Positions 1 through 5,934 of a stretch of DNA of 10,935 nt are shown here, piece after piece. The notes below the pieces were generated by a model. It did not search any database, was not told where the DNA came from, and worked only from the letters and a program-made list of their open reading frames with translations. Every line of letters begins with the position of its first letter. The stretch's first letter is position 1. This DNA is from Sandaracinaceae bacterium (GTDB lineage Bacteria > Myxococcota_A > Polyangia > Polyangiales > Houyiibacteriaceae). The position numbers and the translations under genes are program-made. Location: contig JAAZAH010000250.1 in the NCBI GenBank assembly GCA_012514415.1, positions 1 to 10,935 of the forward strand. The letters run 5' to 3'.

Positions 1-475
1 CCTCTCGAAGGGCCGCCGCAGCGATTTCATGAAATCGGATCGAGTCTTGGCGCGAGAGGCGGATGAGCAGAAGACTCGCTGGGCGCAAGGTGCGTTCGGC
101 GCGCGCGAGCTCTTCTCGGATGCGCGCTAGGAGCTCATCATGGGAGAGGGCTCTCCGCTTGGGAACGTCAACAGGCGCCTCGACGCCCAAGGTGAGGCGT
201 TCACCCGCGACGTGTACCTCATCGCCCGCGCATGCAACCGCCGGTTCGTCGAGAGGTTTTCCCTGGTGATGACAAACGCCCGGAGCGCGCGGGATGAGGT
301 GGAGCTCGTCGCCGTCGAACCGAATCTCGAGTGCCACGCCGACGAGCTCGGAGAGGGCGACGGTGCACCCCTCCCCGCCGATGGTGAACTTTTGATCGGC
401 GCCGATCTCGTAGAGCGAATCTCCGCGCTCGTGGATTAGGAAGGCGCCGCGCTTTTTCTTTTCCTCGAGTCGCAT
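1..475 (-). CDS. FHA-like / cyclase-like regulatory protein, 5' part only (runs off the left edge)
   Basis: I translated this by hand: the minus-strand frame stays open from ATG at 475 to base 1, giving 158 residues with no stop, so the gene is cut by the window edge. Residues about 29-99 follow the beta-sandwich pattern of an FHA domain: a TIGG turn at 31-34, then 'GVCHHQGKPL' in the position of the usual NG.xL segment, then 'GDEVHVAGERLTLG' at 84-97 as the GD.I..G...L strand pair. The SRxH phosphothreonine-binding signature is absent ('SELVG' at 42-46 stands there), so phosphopeptide binding is doubtful. Residues about 111-158 (helix, then 'RPASLLLIRLSRQDS') resemble the first helix and strand of a GGDEF/class III cyclase fold, or the matching segment of deltaproteobacterial FHA sigma-54 regulators, without visible catalytic residues. 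ATG 475 was chosen because GGAG lies 3 nt upstream; TTG at 484 or 493 is possible. Function is inferred only. Confidence 0.6.
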   Translation of the reverse strand, partial: MRLEEKKKRGAFLIHERGDSLYEIGADQKFTIGGEGCTVALSELVGVALEIRFDGDELHLIPRAPGVCHHQGKPLDEPAVACAGDEVHVAGERLTLGVEAPVDVPKRRALSHDELLARIREELARAERTLRPASLLLIRLSRQDSIRFHEIAAAALRE

Positions 476-506
476 CTTCTCCAAGATGCGCAATCGAAGG
501 GCAGAG

Positions 507-524
507 AAAAACCCGCGCGACGGG
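507..524 (-). terminator. Short Rho-independent-like terminator after the phosphatase gene
   Basis: Read on the minus strand this is CCCGTCGCGCGGG followed directly by five T. It can form four G-C pairs plus a T-G pair around a tight CGC loop. It begins 5 nt past the phosphatase stop codon (530-532) and lies before the FHA-like gene's start at 475. The stem is short, so it may be weak or leaky; position and T-run are the main support. Confidence 0.45.
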
Positions 525-529
525 AGGCT

Positions 530-1537
530 TTACTCGCCGCCTATGGAGTAGGCGCCCAGGATGGTTGCGCGCGGCATGCGGATCAGGTGCGTCACGCTCC
601 GCGCGGCGGGAAGAAGGAATTCTACCTTGGATCTTTCGCCGGGCAGGACCATCTCTTCGGCCGCATCGCGGACCGCTTCTCGCGAGGCGAGGACTGCGCC
701 GCGGAGCGTTGATCTTGCGCGCTCGAGCAGCGTTGGGATGGAATCGCTCACGATCTCGACCGGAACGCTGAGGGCGGCGCCGAGCGCTCGCGCTTCAGCG
801 CGGAGGTGATCGGGCGCGAAAAGCTGCTGGGCCCCGCGGAGCGGGAGGAGGTTGCGAAGAGGATCTTCTCCGGGCTCGAGCGCGAGCGCCGCAAGCATCG
901 CGCTCTCGGGAAAACGCGGGCGATCAAGCTCGGCGATTGAGGGATGGTGCGTGCCGTCGTTGTATCGCTCAAGGTGAATGAGATCACCCCGCTTACGAAT
1001 CACGCTTACAATTGTATTGACCAAATGACCGAGCGGACGCGGGTGGCGCTTTCGGACGTCAAAAAATCCCGTGAAGAGGCTATTGAGGATGCCTCCATGA
1101 GCGAAGATGCCGATATCGCGCGCACCGTCCGAATTGTCGGCCACATCGTGGAAGGCCGCGTCGATGCGCTCGAAGACCTCGCCCCAAGATTCGCCGCCTC
1201 CAACCTTCACATCGGCGGCGCCGCGGCGGAGCGCCTCGACCTCCTCGGGAAAGAGCTTGGCGACCTCGGCCTGTGTGAGCCCCTCCCACCGGCCGACATC
1301 GATCTCGCGAAAGCGCGGGTCCTCTGTGATGGGGCGCCCCAGCGCGAGCGCCGTATCGCGCGCGCGCTGAAGGTCAGAACTGATGATGTGGTCAAAACGC
1401 TCTTTGCGGAGCCTTGCCGCGAGCGCCTTGGCCTGTTCGCGGCCGAGAGCGGAGAGGGGCGCGTCACCATGCCCCTGCCACCGGCCGCTAATATTTGCTT
1501 CGGATTGCCCGTGACGCACGAAATGAAATCGTTTCAC
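530..1537 (-). CDS. Histidine phosphatase (phosphoglycerate mutase-like) with a C-terminal extension
   Basis: The first 190 or so of 335 residues are a branch-1 histidine phosphatase: 'VRHGQSEAN' at 7-15 with nucleophile His9 and Arg8, 'SSDLQRARDTA' with Arg58, Glu78 in 'REIDVGRWEG' as the likely acid, and the second catalytic His148 in 'FAHGG'. The core ends with 'NTIVSVIRKRG', the usual last strand. Such enzymes remove phosphate from small metabolites or act as cofactor-dependent mutases; the substrate cannot be read here. Family members are typically about 200 residues, so residues 191-335 are extra; I do not recognise that part as a named domain. The start is GTG at 1537, 18 nt after the clpP stop, in the same frame, with no Shine-Dalgarno; an ATG at 1542 is out of frame. 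It is probably co-transcribed with clpP. Catalysis is well supported, the extension's role unknown. Confidence 0.88.
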   Translation of the reverse strand: MKRFHFVRHGQSEANISGRWQGHGDAPLSALGREQAKALAARLRKERFDHIISSDLQRARDTALALGRPITEDPRFREIDVGRWEGLTQAEVAKLFPEEVEALRRGAADVKVGGGESWGEVFERIDAAFHDVADNSDGARDIGIFAHGGILNSLFTGFFDVRKRHPRPLGHLVNTIVSVIRKRGDLIHLERYNDGTHHPSIAELDRPRFPESAMLAALALEPGEDPLRNLLPLRGAQQLFAPDHLRAEARALGAALSVPVEIVSDSIPTLLERARSTLRGAVLASREAVRDAAEEMVLPGERSKVEFLLPAARSVTHLIRMPRATILGAYSIGGE

Positions 1538-1555
1538 GTCATGAGCATAGCCCGA

Positions 1556-2185
1556 TTATTCGCCCGGGTCCTTCTTATGCGGGACGACCACCTGATCGAT
1601 GAGACCAAACGCCGCTGCGGCTTCAGCGCTCATGAAATTGTCGCGTTCGGTTGCCTTGGCGATTTCATCAATGGGTTTGCCGGTATGGCGCGCCATGATC
1701 GCATTGAGTCTCTCGCGTAGGTCAAGGATTTCACGCGCGTGGATTTCGATGTCCGTGGCCTGACCGCGGAAGCCGCCGAGCGGCTGGTGGATCATGATCC
1801 GGCTATGCGGAAGCGCGCGGCGCATCCCTTTGGTTCCGGCGCAGAGGAGAAGGGCGCCCATCGAAGCCGCTTGACCGATACAGACGGTGGCCACCGGGCA
1901 ACGAACGTATTGCATCGTATCGTAGATGGCGAGGCCCGCCGTGACGATACCTCCGGGGCTATTGATATAGAGCGTGATCTCCTTTTCGGGATCCTCGCTC
2001 TCGAGGAAGAGGAGCTGTGCGATGATCGTGTTGGCGACGAAATCATCGACAGGTGTGCCGAGAAAGACGATTCGATCTTTCAGGAGCCGGCTAAAGATAT
2101 TCCACTCGCGCTCGCCACGGTGCGTGGACTCGACGACGGTGGGGATGATGAAATTGGCGCTCGGGCGATTGTCTTCGGGCATCAT
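1556..2185 (-). CDS. clpP: ATP-dependent Clp protease proteolytic subunit ClpP
   Basis: This 209-residue product is a full-length ClpP, the serine protease that forms a double heptameric barrel and degrades substrates unfolded by ClpX or ClpA/ClpC in the cytoplasm. Visible landmarks are the N-terminal 'IPTVVESTHRGER', 'LYINSPGG' at 72-79, catalytic Ser108 in 'GQAASMGA', His133 in 'MIHQPLGG', and Asp182 in 'ERDNF'. The C-terminus 'GLIDQVV' is canonical. All three catalytic residues are present, so I expect an active enzyme. The start is one of two consecutive ATGs (2185 or 2182); AGGAA abuts the first, so the second has the better spacing. No clpX, clpA or tig lies next to it, unlike the common tig-clpP-clpX order; the neighbours are a NYN-LOTUS gene upstream and a histidine phosphatase 18 bp downstream. 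Its 169-bp upstream gap suggests its own promoter or regulated leader. Confidence 0.97.
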   Translation of the reverse strand: MMPEDNRPSANFIIPTVVESTHRGEREWNIFSRLLKDRIVFLGTPVDDFVANTIIAQLLFLESEDPEKEITLYINSPGGIVTAGLAIYDTMQYVRCPVATVCIGQAASMGALLLCAGTKGMRRALPHSRIMIHQPLGGFRGQATDIEIHAREILDLRERLNAIMARHTGKPIDEIAKATERDNFMSAEAAAAFGLIDQVVVPHKKDPGE

Positions 2186-2190
2186 TTCCT
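2186..2190 (-). promoter_or_regulatory. Ribosome binding site of clpP
   Basis: Reads AGGAA on the minus strand. It abuts the ATG at 2185 and lies 3 nt from the second ATG at 2182, which argues that the second Met codon may be the real start. Confidence 0.5.
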
Positions 2191-2278
2191 AAAGGTTGAA
2201 CCGCCCGACGGAGAACTTCAATAGACAGGCGGGTTTGGAGGGGCAATTTCACGACGCGGGATAAAGCGCGCTCGAGAA

Positions 2279-2301
2279 GATCGACGTCCCGAGACGCGAT
2301 C
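2279..2301 (-). other. Hairpin in the NYN-clpP gap (attenuator, leader element or terminator)
   Basis: On the minus strand, GATCG-CGTC pairs with GACG-(T bulge)-CGATC around a TCGG tetraloop, giving nine Watson-Crick pairs with one bulged base. It sits about 53 nt past the NYN-LOTUS stop and 93 nt before the clpP start. Only a short TTCT follows, so it lacks a proper T-run for an intrinsic terminator. It could end the upstream transcript weakly, or be part of the clpP 5' leader. Elsewhere in the gap (2186-2354) I found no convincing promoter boxes and no ORF. Confidence 0.4.
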
Positions 2302-2354
2302 GGACGGATCCGAAGGGCTCTTTCTCAACCAGAACGGCGGAAAATCAGAAGTCT

Positions 2355-3188
2355 TCAGGCGTTCGGACCAAAACCTTCGATGATGTAGCCACCGCTCTTT
2401 TCGTCCTTTTTCACCACAAGTAAGCCGCGCTCGTCCGCATCGACGAGAAGGTCGGAGAAGGTGCGATAGCCGTAATAGCTCTCTTCGAAATGGGGGCGGC
2501 GTCGCTTGATCACCTGTTTGACCATTGAGCCGAAGAGATGTCCTTCGCGATCTTTGAGCAGGGCTTCTACGGTCTCGAGGACCAGCTCGAGCGCGTCTTC
2601 TTTTTCGCCGGAGCGTTTCCCAGCGGGGTCTCGCTGAGGTTCGAACGCCTTCTCGGCCTTGGCGCTCTTCAGCGCCCGCTTCGTCTCGCGTTGATGCTCG
2701 CGGAAAAGATCGTCGTAGTAGATGAACTCATCGCAGTTTTCGACGAGAAGATCGGAGCTCGAATTCTTCACGCCGACGCCGATGACGGTTTTATCGTTTT
2801 CGCGAAGTTTGCTCACGAGAGGTGAAAAATCACTATCACCTGAGACAATCACGAAGGTGTCCACATGCGCTTTTGTGTAGCAAAGGTCGAGCGCATCGAC
2901 GACGAGGCGGATGTCGGCCGAGTTCTTCCCCGAATAGCTCACGTGGGGGATCTCGATGAGTTCGAAGGAGGCCTCGTGCATCCCGCGTTTCGCGGTCTTA
3001 TAGCGATCCCAATCCGAGTAGGCCTTCTTGACGACGATCTTCCCTTTGTGGAGGAGTCGCTCGAGGACGAGCTCGATGTCGAAATTATCGTAACCCGATT
3101 CGCGGCATCCGATGGCGACGTTCTCGAAATCGCAGAAGACCGCCATGCTGGGCGAGGCGGGTAAGGATTCGGTCATGGTGGGGAGCAT
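2355..3188 (-). CDS. NYN-domain (LabA/DUF88-type) putative ribonuclease with C-terminal LOTUS/OST-HTH domain
   Basis: Residues about 15-155 of 277 form a NYN domain, a PIN-like metal-dependent nuclease fold: 'AVFCDFENV' with Asp20 and Asn23, 'NSADIRLVVDAL' with Asp92 and Asp98, and 'IVSGDSDFSPL' with Asp118 and Asp120. These are the acidic residues expected to bind Mg/Mn. A charged linker (about 165-200) leads to residues about 200-277, which match the LOTUS/OST-HTH pattern: helix, 'HLFGSMVKQVIKRRRPHF', 'YGYRTFSDLLVDADERGLLVV', then a final 'GGYIIEGFG' strand. LOTUS domains bind RNA, G-quadruplexes or protein partners, so RNA cleavage or processing is the likely job; the substrate is unknown. 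ATG 3188 is taken as start, though Met5 (3176) and Met15 (3146) are possible because none has a good Shine-Dalgarno and the domain begins near Met15. It is divergent from the VWA gene. Confidence 0.88.
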   Translation of the reverse strand: MLPTMTESLPASPSMAVFCDFENVAIGCRESGYDNFDIELVLERLLHKGKIVVKKAYSDWDRYKTAKRGMHEASFELIEIPHVSYSGKNSADIRLVVDALDLCYTKAHVDTFVIVSGDSDFSPLVSKLRENDKTVIGVGVKNSSSDLLVENCDEFIYYDDLFREHQRETKRALKSAKAEKAFEPQRDPAGKRSGEKEDALELVLETVEALLKDREGHLFGSMVKQVIKRRRPHFEESYYGYRTFSDLLVDADERGLLVVKKDEKSGGYIIEGFGPNA

Positions 3189-3217
3189 AGTGAATTTTCC
3201 GCTCTCGATCGCCTACG

Positions 3218-3260
3218 AAGATCGAAAAACACAGCAGGCGCATGGTGTAAAAGATCGAAA
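3218..3260. repeat. 10-bp direct repeat AAGATCGAAA, two copies 33 bp apart
   Basis: Copies at 3218-3227 and 3251-3260 are identical. Their 33-bp period is close to three helical turns, so both would face the same side of the DNA. They lie 30-72 bp upstream of the NYN gene start and could be operator half-sites; chance recurrence of a GATCGA-rich word in this genome is also possible. Confidence 0.4.
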
Positions 3261-3326
3261 CGCTCCTTGGCGCGTCGACCTAGAGAGCGGCGACGTTTGA
3301 GAGCCGCAATCTACGGACGGATCGGG

Positions 3327-3344
3327 CGGGCTCGCTTGAGCCCG
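3327..3344 (+). other. Perfect 7-bp hairpin in the VWA gene leader
   Basis: CGGGCTC, loop GCTT, GAGCCCG. It ends 31 nt before the ATG at 3376 and has no T-run on either strand, so it is not an intrinsic terminator. It would lie in the 5' untranslated region of the VWA mRNA and leave the ribosome site (3364-3368) free. Confidence 0.4.
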
Positions 3345-3363
3345 GACCCGCTAAAGAAAGGTC

Positions 3364-3368
3364 GAAGG
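3364..3368 (+). promoter_or_regulatory. Ribosome binding site that decides the VWA start
   Basis: GAAGG lies 7 nt before ATG 3376 but only 1 nt before the in-frame GTG at 3370, so it favours the ATG as start and removes two residues from the longest reading frame. Confidence 0.5.
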
Positions 3369-3375
3369 CGTGATC

Positions 3376-4710
3376 ATGAAGACAGGCAAGACGCTCATTG
3401 TCTCTTTGATTTGGCTTGCATCCGGGGTGCTATCGGGAGTGGCCGTTGCGGATTTTGATGCGGTGACGCTCGAGGGCTATAGCGAATACGCCGAGGTTCG
3501 CCCCGGCGATGGGCGCGATGTTCACATCGGCGTATTCATTCGGGGCGAAGACGTGCGCAAGAGCGTGCGCGCGCCGATCGCGGTGACGCTCGCCATCGAC
3601 ATCTCAGGCTCGATGCATGGCGAGAAGATTGTTAACGCGCGGCTTGCTGCGCTTCGCTTCCTCGAGGCCCTGGGCGACGCCGATCAGCTCTCCCTCGTCG
3701 TCTTCAATGAATCGGCTTCGCTCCTTGCTCCGATGGCGAAGCTCAGCCCAGCAAGGCGAGAGGCGCTCAGGCGCACCATTCGCTCGCTCAGGCCGAGCGG
3801 AGGTACCAATCTTTATGGCGGCCTCGGGGCTGCAATCGATCAAGCCGCGAGCGCGGATGCGGGCGTGCGGCGCGTCATTTTGATCAGCGATGGGCAGGGG
3901 AATGTGGGGCCGTCGGATGCAGGGAGCCTCGGCCGCCTCGCTTCCGATGGAAACGAGCGCCATGTTCAGGTGAGCGCGATCGGGGTCGGAGTCGATTACG
4001 ATGAGACCGCGCTCAGTGCCATCGCCATCCGAAGTGCGGGGCGCTATTCGCACCTCCGCGATCCGTCGATGCTCGCTTCCCTTGTCGAAGCTGAACTTTC
4101 GAGGTTAAGCGAGACCGTCGCGACCGAGATTGTCATCGAAATCCGGCCAAGACCGGGCGTCATCCTCGAGGCGATCACCCCGGGAATCCTTCGCGAAGGA
4201 CAGCGCTATCGAATTCCCATCGGCGCGCTTCATGGAGGCCAGCAGCGGGAGCTTCTCTTGCGGGCGAGGCTTGGGGACAACATCCAGAGAGAGAAGGATG
4301 TCGGCCGCATCGCCGAACTTCGCCTTGAAGGGAAGGGCGCAGAAGGACTCCGGCTCACGAAGCGCACCGAAATTCGCGCGGACATTCGTTCGAACCCGCG
4401 CGCCGAGCGCGATCCTCGAATCGTCGCGCTTATCGAGGAGCATCGGGTGGCCGAGGCCGAGCTTAGGGCGGCGGAAGCCTTTTCAAAGGGTGCGATTGAG
4501 GAGGCGAGACGTGCGCTTGATGAAGGCGCTGCGGCGGCACGATCCGCGCTCGCTGCGGCTCCGAGCGGTGCCGCGCGATCGAGGCTGAGTCGCAAAACCG
4601 AGGAGATTTCGAGGCGCGCAGAAAGAGCCGGTCGACCTGCGGCCTACGATGAGGTTCGCGACCTTGAACTCGAGAGCCGCGATTCGGCGCTCGAGTCCTA
4701 CGGTTATTGA
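3376..4710 (+). CDS. Secreted VWA-domain protein with intact MIDAS motif
   Basis: A protein of 444 residues counted from ATG 3376. Residues 1-25 look like a Sec signal peptide: Lys at 2 and 5, a hydrophobic stretch 6-24, and 'AVA|DF' as a cleavage site after Ala25, so the protein should be periplasmic or exported. The von Willebrand factor A domain spans about 67-245, with the metal-ion-dependent adhesion site complete: 'DISGS' (Asp75, Ser77, Ser79), Thr144 in 'GGTNLYGG', and Asp172 in 'LISDGQGN'. Residues about 246-330 are beta-rich. Residues about 355-425 are Ala/Glu/Arg-rich and probably helical or coiled coil. There is no C-terminal membrane anchor. Such proteins bind ligands or assemble complexes through Mg/Ca; no partner (for example a MoxR ATPase) lies nearby, so its role is open. 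It is followed by a 57-bp gap before argE. Confidence 0.85.
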   Translation: MKTGKTLIVSLIWLASGVLSGVAVADFDAVTLEGYSEYAEVRPGDGRDVHIGVFIRGEDVRKSVRAPIAVTLAIDISGSMHGEKIVNARLAALRFLEALGDADQLSLVVFNESASLLAPMAKLSPARREALRRTIRSLRPSGGTNLYGGLGAAIDQAASADAGVRRVILISDGQGNVGPSDAGSLGRLASDGNERHVQVSAIGVGVDYDETALSAIAIRSAGRYSHLRDPSMLASLVEAELSRLSETVATEIVIEIRPRPGVILEAITPGILREGQRYRIPIGALHGGQQRELLLRARLGDNIQREKDVGRIAELRLEGKGAEGLRLTKRTEIRADIRSNPRAERDPRIVALIEEHRVAEAELRAAEAFSKGAIEEARRALDEGAAAARSALAAAPSGAARSRLSRKTEEISRRAERAGRPAAYDEVRDLELESRDSALESYGY

Positions 4711-4755
4711 GGCGAGAGCTGCGTAAATTCGAGCTGCAGTTCGGCCCGAATCTCC

Positions 4756-4761
4756 TATGAT
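4756..4761 (+). promoter_or_regulatory. Putative -10 box (TATGAT) for a leaderless argE transcript
   Basis: TATGAT matches five of six bases of the sigma-70 -10 consensus and ends exactly 6 nt before the argE ATG (4768). Transcription would then start at or next to the A of the start codon. There is no Shine-Dalgarno before argE. No good -35 box is visible at 16-18 bp; the hexamer at 17-bp spacing is GCTGCA. Confidence 0.45.
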
Positions 4762-4767
4762 GACGCA

Positions 4768-5934
4768 ATGAAACGCCTTCCAGATAAGCGCGCCATGCTC
4801 GAGGAGCTGATCGCCATCCCCTCGATGAGCTCTCCCGATCCCCGATTCGATCAATCGAACCGCGCGCTCGTCGAAAAGCTCGCCGAATGGGCGGAGGCGA
4901 TCGATCTCTCCATTCGCATCATCCCGAACGCGGAGAACCCCTCGAAACTGAACCTCATCGCGACACGCGCCCCCGAGCGCGCTCGAGGGGAGCCTCGCCG
5001 CGGTTTCATCTTCTCGGGGCATACCGATACGGTCCCTTGCGATCCCGAGCTTTGGGAAAGCGATCCTTTTCGTCTCGAGGAGCGTGGGGGACGGCTTTAC
5101 GGGCTGGGCGTCGCGGACATGAAATCGTTCTTTGTCTCAGCGCTCTATGCGATCGCAGGCGCGGAAGATCCCGACGCGCCGATCCATCTCGTCGCGACCG
5201 CTGATGAGGAGAGCGGCATGGACGGGATGCGGACGCTCGCCGACGAGCGTGCCGTCGAAGGGGCGTATTGTGTGATTGGCGAGCCGACGGAGCTTCGCCC
5301 CGTGCGCGCGCATAAGGGCGTGCTCGCCGAGCGGATCAGCTTATTGGGCCAGGCGGGACATGCGAGCGATCCGGGGCTTGGGCGTTCGGCCCTCGACGGA
5401 ATGGCGCATGCGCTGATGGCGCTGATGGAATACCGCGAGGAGCTCGCGAAGAAATATCACGATGCGCGCTTCCGCGTCCCTTCCCCGACGCTGAACCTCG
5501 GCGCGATCCGTGGCGGTGATAGCCCGAATCGAATCTGCGGACGTTGCACCGTTGATCTCGATCTACGGCTCCTTCCGGGAATGGGCTTTGAGGACGTCCG
5601 CGCAGAGCTTCGCAAGAAAATCGAATCCGTCGCGGCAGAGCGTGGGCTCGAGGCGACGTTGAGCTCGCTTGCGCTTCCTGTGCCAACCTTCGAGGTGGGG
5701 AGCGATGCGGCGCTCGTCCGCGCCGCCGAATCCGTCACGGGCGCTCTGGCGGAGAGCGTCCTCTTTGGGACCGAGGCGCCGTTTTATTCGGCGCTTGGCA
5801 TCCAGACCATCGTCCTTGGCGCGGGCTCGATCCGCGTTGCGCACCAGCCGAACGAATCCATCGCTTCGACTGATGTGGACGCCGCGATCGGTGTATACTC
5901 CTCGCTCTTAAAGTCCCTCGGGATCAGCCAATGA
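4768..5934 (+). CDS. argE: Acetylornithine deacetylase ArgE (M20 metallopeptidase family)
   Basis: ArgE hydrolyses N-acetylornithine to ornithine and acetate in the cytoplasm, closing the acetylated half of arginine synthesis. The 388 residues align collinearly with what I recall of E. coli ArgE (about 383). Di-metal site and catalysis: His85 and Asp87 in 'SGHTDTVPCD', Asp117 in 'YGLGVADMKSF', general base Glu147 and ligand Glu148 in 'TADEESG', Glu172 in 'VIGEPTEL', and His359 in 'RVAHQPNE'. The dimerisation-domain signature 'RAHKG...GQAGHASDPG' is present from about residue 180, which separates ArgE from the related DapE and carboxypeptidase G2. The start has no ribosome site but a -10 box sits 6 nt upstream, so the mRNA may be leaderless. 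It shares ATGA with argA (4-bp overlap), pointing to translational coupling. Confidence 0.96.
   Translation: MKRLPDKRAMLEELIAIPSMSSPDPRFDQSNRALVEKLAEWAEAIDLSIRIIPNAENPSKLNLIATRAPERARGEPRRGFIFSGHTDTVPCDPELWESDPFRLEERGGRLYGLGVADMKSFFVSALYAIAGAEDPDAPIHLVATADEESGMDGMRTLADERAVEGAYCVIGEPTELRPVRAHKGVLAERISLLGQAGHASDPGLGRSALDGMAHALMALMEYREELAKKYHDARFRVPSPTLNLGAIRGGDSPNRICGRCTVDLDLRLLPGMGFEDVRAELRKKIESVAAERGLEATLSSLALPVPTFEVGSDAALVRAAESVTGALAESVLFGTEAPFYSALGIQTIVLGAGSIRVAHQPNESIASTDVDAAIGVYSSLLKSLGISQ

Larger units (their letters stand above)
3189..3375. other. Divergent intergenic region between the NYN-LOTUS and VWA genes
   Basis: No ORF worth calling lies here. It must hold promoters for both directions, but I see no box pair I would defend. 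It contains a perfect 10-bp direct repeat (3218-3227 and 3251-3260) on the NYN side and a 7-bp perfect hairpin (3327-3344) on the VWA side. Confidence 0.6.

Noticed and set aside
63..439. Plus-strand open frames near the left edge
   Set aside because: The minus strand carries a longer continuous frame with FHA-like patterning; the plus-strand frames are low-complexity Arg/Ser-rich products.
944..1720. Plus-strand open frame of 258 codons opposite the phosphatase and clpP
   Set aside because: It is antisense to two well-supported genes whose motifs are intact; it shows no family pattern and arises from the GC-rich codon structure of the true strand.
2226..2250. TTGCCC plus TCTATT/TATTGA as a clpP promoter
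   Set aside because: Matches to the sigma-70 boxes are weak (three or four of six in the -10) and spacing is only right for the poorer match; not enough to call.
4716..4737. GAGCTGC direct repeat and an AATTC-containing stretch before argE as a possible ARG box
   Set aside because: The 7-bp repeat is short, and the stretch does not fit the TGAATwwwwATTCA arginine-repressor box when aligned by eye.
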